64,000 nt of DNA. It comes from Hsuehochloa calcarea. Its lineage: Eukaryota; Streptophyta; Magnoliopsida; Poales; Poaceae. The notes below the pieces were generated by a model, which did no database searches, was not told the origin of the DNA, and saw only the letters and a list, made by a program, of their open reading frames with translations. The translations under genes and the position numbers were made by a program. Each line of letters starts with the position of its first letter. The first letter of the stretch is position 1. The stretch lies in the NCBI GenBank assembly GCA_036346395.1, contig CM070594.1:30413385-30477384 (forward strand), written 5' to 3'. Shown piece after piece: positions 59,401-64,000 of this stretch.

Positions 59401-61702
59401 ACTTCCACCACTTCGGTAATTTATTGACGAGAGGAGTATGTATGGAATTTACCTCTCGTCCGGTAGCTTTAAGTTGTCGCTTGGAGTCGATGTCGATGAT
59501 CCTCCGTAGATGTGCTCAACGGTATGTTGCGGATCTTGAACGGCATCTCCTCATCATCCGACGACTTTTGGCCACTCGTATGTCCTACCCGCCGAGAGTA
59601 GGGAGTGGTGCTTGCCGCTGTAGTAGTCCTCGAGCTTTCTTTGGAAAACTCCTAGCTATGAGGTCATGTCCTTCCTTTTATGAAAAGGACACCACCTTGG
59701 TTTGTCGCTCCTACGATCGTATGCGCTTATCTTTGCCTTGATCGTGTACGACTTGGTGGTTTGGGGCTCTCTATCTTCACTACCAAAACCTCTTTGGAAC
59801 CACCGGTTTGTGGTTTTGACTTTTATTTTCTTCTTGACTTTTTGCTTTTTATCCTTACCAACTTCACCGGCTCTCGAGGAGTGTATGCTTCTCGATCGAT
59901 AGTGTTGTTCCACTCGACCGCCTCGTAAGGCCAGATATCGATCGCCATCTCAAGAGCTCAAGAATGTTGTTGGGAGGATTCAAAGCAATGTCCTCTGTTA
60001 TCCTTCTACTACTGACTCCTTGCTTAAAAGCCCCGATCACAGAGGAATCGAAATTTCGAATTGAGTTACGAACCCGACTAAAGCGCTTGATGAATTGACG
60101 CAAAGTCTCGTTGTTGTTCTGCTTTATCCGGCAAGTCGCCTTCCTTTCCGTATGGTTGTATGTGCCTTGGAAATTCGGCCAGAAGATCGCAGAGGTGTTG
60201 CCAAGAGTAGATCGACTCGAGTGGTTGGTTTAATAACCACGATCGAGCGGATCCTTCGAGCACAATGAAGGTAATTCGCCATTACATGCTCTCCTCCCGC
60301 CGCCGGACAATGTGTAGATAGATCTCAAGAAATTCGATGGGATTTTGAGATCCATCAAATTTCTCCATGTTCATCGGCCGAAATGAGGTGGCCAAATAAT
60401 CGCTCAAGGTCGCGAAAATGCCCAGATCCGAATCACTTCTGACGCCTTCTTTGTAGGAAAGAAGGGTTAATGTCACCAGTGATCGTATACGACGATACCC
60501 TGAACAGTCGACTTGCTCGTAGTAGGTCTCAGCTTCTACGAGGAATACTCCTCGCACTCCACCCGCAGAATTTCTTTGTCGGTGGTGAATGATCACCTCT
60601 CAAGAGCTTGATCTTCACCGATCGAAATGTATTTCTTCAATAGGGATCGATTTGACTTATGGCCGTGTCGATTCCTACGAGAGAAATATTCGATTGATCG
60701 TAGCCGAGGAAGTCGATTGCTACGACTACCGAATGTTGTCGATGAGGTACCTCCACCTTGTCATCACAGTTCAAGTCTTTGCGTAATCTCTTCAAAGAAA
60801 GAGATCGCACTCGCGCTCGAGCAAGCTCTTGGTCGATTCTCGAGTAAGTCGTTGATGTCCCGGAGTTCTTGTACCTCCTCCGATCGATGTTTAATGCGCC
60901 AGCGTGTTCTTCTCGATCGCAATTTTCTTTCTTCTGACGACATCAAAATCCTCCTCATCGTGTCTTTGAGGCCTTCTCGGTGGAGTGCGAGAATGTCGAG
61001 GATTTCTCGCTCATCGTGAGTGTTGGTTCTCTCGCCACCGGTGGTGCCTTTGCTATTACCACGAGGGGCGCAGCGTGTGATCTTCGGGAGTGTTTTATCT
61101 CGCCTCCATGAGGTCGACCACGATTTGAGGGAAGGACGAAGACCTCCGCTGATGATTCTCACTTGCGCCGAGGCCTCCCGCTTGAGGAGTGCTCGAGAGA
61201 CACCATCTCGGCGACTTGGAGTAATCCTCCGTAGGGGAACTCCGGTTATAATCGCCTCCGCTCGCAAATGAGATCTGCGGGAGACGGCCGATTTGCAGAA
61301 AGCATGCTTGATCCCACCCTCTCGGAGTTACCCCGAGAGAGAGGATCACTAGATGCCGGTGGAGTCTCGAATGGTGGCTCCTGTAACTTGACTCACCAAG
61401 TCGGACCGCCTTAAGGGACTTGAACACTTGGAGGAAAACTCGCGTTGTGTTGTGAGTCCTCCCGGTGCGGTTCTGGCCTGATTGACCCTTGTCCTTTGAG
61501 GGAATTGGCTCCTCTGTTGGACGATCGCTTGTGGGGATAAGGATCCTCCTCAACTCCATTAATGGGATGGTTTCGAGAATAATCTCCGAGGCAACATCAC
61601 CATCACGGATGCATCACTCGCTCGTAGTCGAAACCGCATCCATGTCGACGTCTGCAGAACCGCCAAGTCAAACCAGCTCTCCTCGCTCCATTCTCCCGCC
61701 AT
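59401..61702 (-). pseudogene. G3 gag, frameshifted
   Basis: Start ATG at 61,702 (MAGEWSEESWFDLAV). The recognisable block near 60,280-60,400 reads FRPMNMEKFDGSQNPIEFLE. It is followed at 60,078-60,263 by EGSARSWLLNQPLESIYSWQ, then FIKRFSRVRNSIRNF and GVSSRRITEDIALNPPNNIL (59,900-60,100), all standard Tat gag. The RWCPFHKRKD segment (59,656-59,720) sits where these elements have an atypical C/H finger. The upstream half is Arg/Ser-rich and low in complexity. Confidence 0.82.
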
Positions 61703-61776
61703 GATTGCATGAGATTGGAAAAAGAGAGTATGTTGACAAGAGATTACCTAAGATCCCCACGGTCGCGCCAACCGCT
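61703..61776 (-). promoter_or_regulatory. G3 leader and primer-like site
   Basis: The minus strand next to the 5' LTR reads TTGGCGCGACCGTGGGGATC after a 5-bp spacer. It begins TGGCGC like several plant primer sites but is not the tRNA-Met type. I cannot name the tRNA. Confidence 0.6.
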
Positions 61777-62581
61777 TGTGTATTAGAACCGATCTTACGT
61801 AAAGATTATTTGATTCGGGGTCTCCTAGAGATGAAATCACGCAGAGTGGTTGACAGGGATGTTTAGACAGTTCAGCCTTCTCCGAGAGAATAATAACCCT
61901 AATCCTGTGGTGTGGTATTCTTGATGATCAAGTAAGAAGCTAAGACTATTACGTAAAATAGAACTTGTATTTCCACTTGACTCGCCTCCTTTTTCTCGCC
62001 TCCCCGATGCCCTTATATAGTCGTGAAGGAGTAGCCATTTTGTCCTCGCTGAAGAGGCGCTTTAATTGAGCCAAGAATGGGCGATGATGGCGAATTACCG
62101 CGATTGGCTTCTCACGCCGTCCGCAATTATCATTCAAAGATAATGGGGTATTTAAGCACTATTACTACGCGGAATAGTAGTGCGTGCAGACCGTTCGGAT
62201 TCTTTAATCAATTGGACCCACTTGCCTGTAGGTTTGATTATAAGGTGGTCGTGGTTTGCCTGGTCGTAGGAGAACTTACGACCAGGTAGTAGTCGTAAAA
62301 GGTCTTACGACACTATGTAGTGATCGTAGAAAGACTTACGACCATGTAATAGTCGTAGAAAGACTTACGACCATGTAATGGTCGTAGAAAGACTTACGAC
62401 TAGGTAGTAGTCGTAGTAAGACTTACGACTATAGGGGGTGATTGTAGAAGATCTTACAATCACTTGGTAGGCCTCTCCCTTATAAAAATAAGGGGTACTT
62501 CTAGAGACTATGTGACATCATATTTACCCATAATAAGAATTATAGATAATAGATAAAATAAGGATTATTAGATCCTCGTCA
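61777..62581 (-). repeat. G3 5' LTR
   Basis: 805 bp, TG...CA ends, TATA box (minus CTATATAAGG) at 62,011-62,020, which should drive gag-pol. The stem-loop array is at 62,245-62,465. Followed by the GAGCT target duplication. Confidence 0.95.
62245..62465. repeat. Stem-loop array in G3 5' LTR
   Basis: The best-preserved copy: consecutive gtcgtagaaagacttacgac units with nearly perfect arms. It lies more than 200 bp upstream of the TATA box in the direction of gag-pol transcription, so in U3. Confidence 0.92.
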
Positions 62582-62985
62582 GAGCTCATGCTCAATACAG
62601 AACTTATGGAACAGAGGTAAGAAGTTCTCTAATATCATACTACAAACAGTGGTGTAGCTTGGCAAAACCCAGGACATCAACCACGAACTCAACTGATCAA
62701 CGCCCGCTAGCGAAACGCATAACTAATGCAATCAATTATGAATATATATATTTATATCGGATCATCTCATGACGATCATAGAATAATTTCATAGATAGAG
62801 GTTATCACATCATATTATGGATTAACACATCATAGCACAACACAATTTAACAACGACTCAATACTCGAGTCACCACAATTGAAATGCGGAAGCAACAGTT
62901 TACCCAACCCCTCCTAATGTGCACAAAGGTGTTAATTTAATATGTTTGAATGAACCACGGACCTAAAGCCCGCTCGATACCAATC
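62582..62985 (-). mobile_element. H leader, right-hand part of H interior
   Basis: The H sequence displaced by G3, starting with the GAGCT duplication. It is AT-rich and non-coding, and its end shares 'accacggacctaaagcccgc' with the G1 and G6 leaders. The primer site (minus TGGTATCGAGCGGGC, the tRNA-Met type lacking the A of CAG) is at 62,968-62,982. Confidence 0.82.
62968..62982 (-). promoter_or_regulatory. H primer-binding site, tRNA-Met type with one base missing
   Basis: Minus TGGTATCGAGCGGGC, 3 bp from the H 5' LTR. It equals the G1 site except for the missing A of CAG. Confidence 0.88.
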
Positions 62986-63440
62986 TGTAACACTCGCTAT
63001 TCGAAGCCAAGATATCACGCAAAACTATCAAACTACTAAGAATAGCATTAAAGCTGGATTATACAGATTCAATCAACAATAATTTCTAAAGAATGACAAT
63101 AAACGATCACCAGATTCATAGAAAAGAATGGATAAATAGATATAATACCACGAATACCAAGCAATACCAAAGTTGGATTATTACAACTGAAATTTATTTA
63201 ACAAGTTGGCTTGATCAAAAGGTAATAATAATTATTCGTTGGATAAATGTAAAGTGCAGCAGTCTTAACTACCCCACCAAATCACCTTGCCTTCTCCTCA
63301 ATTACCTAATTAAAACATACAAAGCAAGGGTGAGTCGAAGACTCAGCAAGTACATACAAGAATAATCAAACATAGAGTGGACAACACAATCCAGTTGAAT
63401 TACAAACAAATCTTGGAACACATATATGATTGAATGGAAT
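62986..63440 (-). repeat. H 5' LTR, truncated by E
   Basis: Matches the first 455 bp of 43,684-46,092 nearly base for base, then stops at 63,440 where E begins. Confidence 0.9.
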
Positions 63441-64000
63441 TGTAACACCCTGACTATAAGGAAGTCAAGATGTCACCTACAACCACTACTCTTCAATTGA
63501 ATCACATCAAAACGCATGATAAGGTGAAGCAAGTATTAAAAATTATACGGAAACAAGTATTCATCATCAAGTTTAATCAACGGAATGGAAGTAAACAATT
63601 CAGAAAGATATGGTAAACAAGGCCATCATGGCTTACTACAATGCATCACAAGTCATAATTAACGACAGTAAAAGTCCTCAAATTGTTTGTTTTATGGTAG
63701 TGAGTGCATCGTGATGAACTACCCTCCACAAGATCATTCTTCCTTGTCATTTACCTAAATAAGATAATAAAGCAAGAATGAGCCAAAGACTCAGCAAGCA
63801 ACTGTATGTAACAATCAAACATACTATGAGCAATATATCACAATCATAATTTGAACATTTACTGGAAACGAATTTATGAATGGATGAAGTGGAATGGTGC
63901 ATTGAAGGAAACAGGCATATTGCAGCATATACCGGTATAGCGAGTGAATCACTCGTCGGTGTTCACTTAAAGTAATCGTATGAAGAACGTTTCATACGAC
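63441..64000 (-). mobile_element. E: related LTR, partial at window end
   Basis: Starts tgtaacaccctgactataag directly after GGAAT (63,436-63,440, possible target site). It follows the plan of the H and G6 LTRs ('aaagcaagaatgagccaaag', then 'gcgagtgaatcactcg') but is clearly diverged. It continues past the window, and solo LTR and full element cannot be told apart. Confidence 0.72.

Larger units (their letters stand above)
49376..62581 (-). mobile_element. G3: complete 13.2-kb Tat/Grande-like Ty3/gypsy element
   Basis: LTRs of 804 and 805 bp, target duplication GAGCT on both sides (49,371-49,375 and 62,582-62,586), polypurine tract at 50,180-50,191 and a primer-like site near 61,772. From right to left: gag, protease, RT, RNase H, integrase, then a repeat-rich spacer and an oppositely oriented spliced gene before the 3' LTR. 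That layout is known from the Tat lineage (Grande and relatives). It inserted into H. Confidence 0.92.

Overview
This window looks like plant nuclear DNA made almost entirely of nested LTR retrotransposons. I recognise no host gene, rRNA, tRNA, CRISPR array or bacterial feature. The gag and pol types, an LTR element with an extra antisense gene, and a large non-coding LTR element are all familiar from grass genomes, so a grass or related monocot is the best guess (inference). Element labels (G1-G6, C1, H, S1, S2, E) are mine. Every element I could orient lies on the minus strand; the one convincing plus-strand gene is the antisense gene inside G3.

Left part (1-28,550). G2 is an old Ty3/gypsy element split into 7,639-9,533 (RNase H, RT, protease) and 27,595-28,373 (gag with zinc knuckle). 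G1, a related Ty3/gypsy element (361-7,638, with its 5' LTR at 5,526-7,638), sits in G2 and runs off the left edge. G1 is itself cut by a C1-family copia LTR (1-360) and by a solo LTR, S1 (2,064-3,030). G4 (9,534-27,594) is a nearly complete Ty3/gypsy element in the G2 protease/gag region, with a CCTGG target duplication. Inside the G4 gag lies C1 (15,020-25,889), a complete Ty1/copia element with 1.6-kb LTRs.

Middle (28,551-43,683). Block A (28,551-34,892) is a second copy of block B (44,078-50,567). It carries part of an H LTR, the H internal region and the 3' end of G3. Then come a G5 leader and LTR (34,893-36,085) and G6 (36,086-43,237). G6 has lost most of gag-RT next to an LTR-like insertion, S2 (37,843 to about 40,650). 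An orphan segment (43,238-43,683) separates G6 from H.

Right part (43,684-64,000). H is a non-autonomous, LARD-like element. It has a 2.4-kb LTR related to those of G1 and G6, about 3.7 kb of internal DNA with no gag or pol, and a tRNA-Met-type primer site. Into H, with a GAGCT target duplication, went G3 (49,376-62,581), a 13.2-kb Tat/Grande-like Ty3/gypsy element. Besides gag-pol, G3 carries on the opposite strand a gene (50,992-54,744) with its own TATA box, about seven GT-AG introns and a gypsy-type-transposon (Transposase_28-like) N-terminal domain. Arrays of 20-bp stem-loop units (gtcgta...tacgac) lie in the G3 LTRs and again in two introns of that gene. The 5' LTR of H is cut at 63,441 by another related LTR, E.

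Data quality matters. Paired copies differ mainly at CAG/CTG trinucleotides (for example CCAGAAA against CCGTAAA, or CTGG against CG). The same change appears in five of six tRNA-Met-type primer sites and in three splice acceptors. This is best explained by systematic read errors at methylated CHG sites, so many of the 'broken' frames here may be intact in the real genome.
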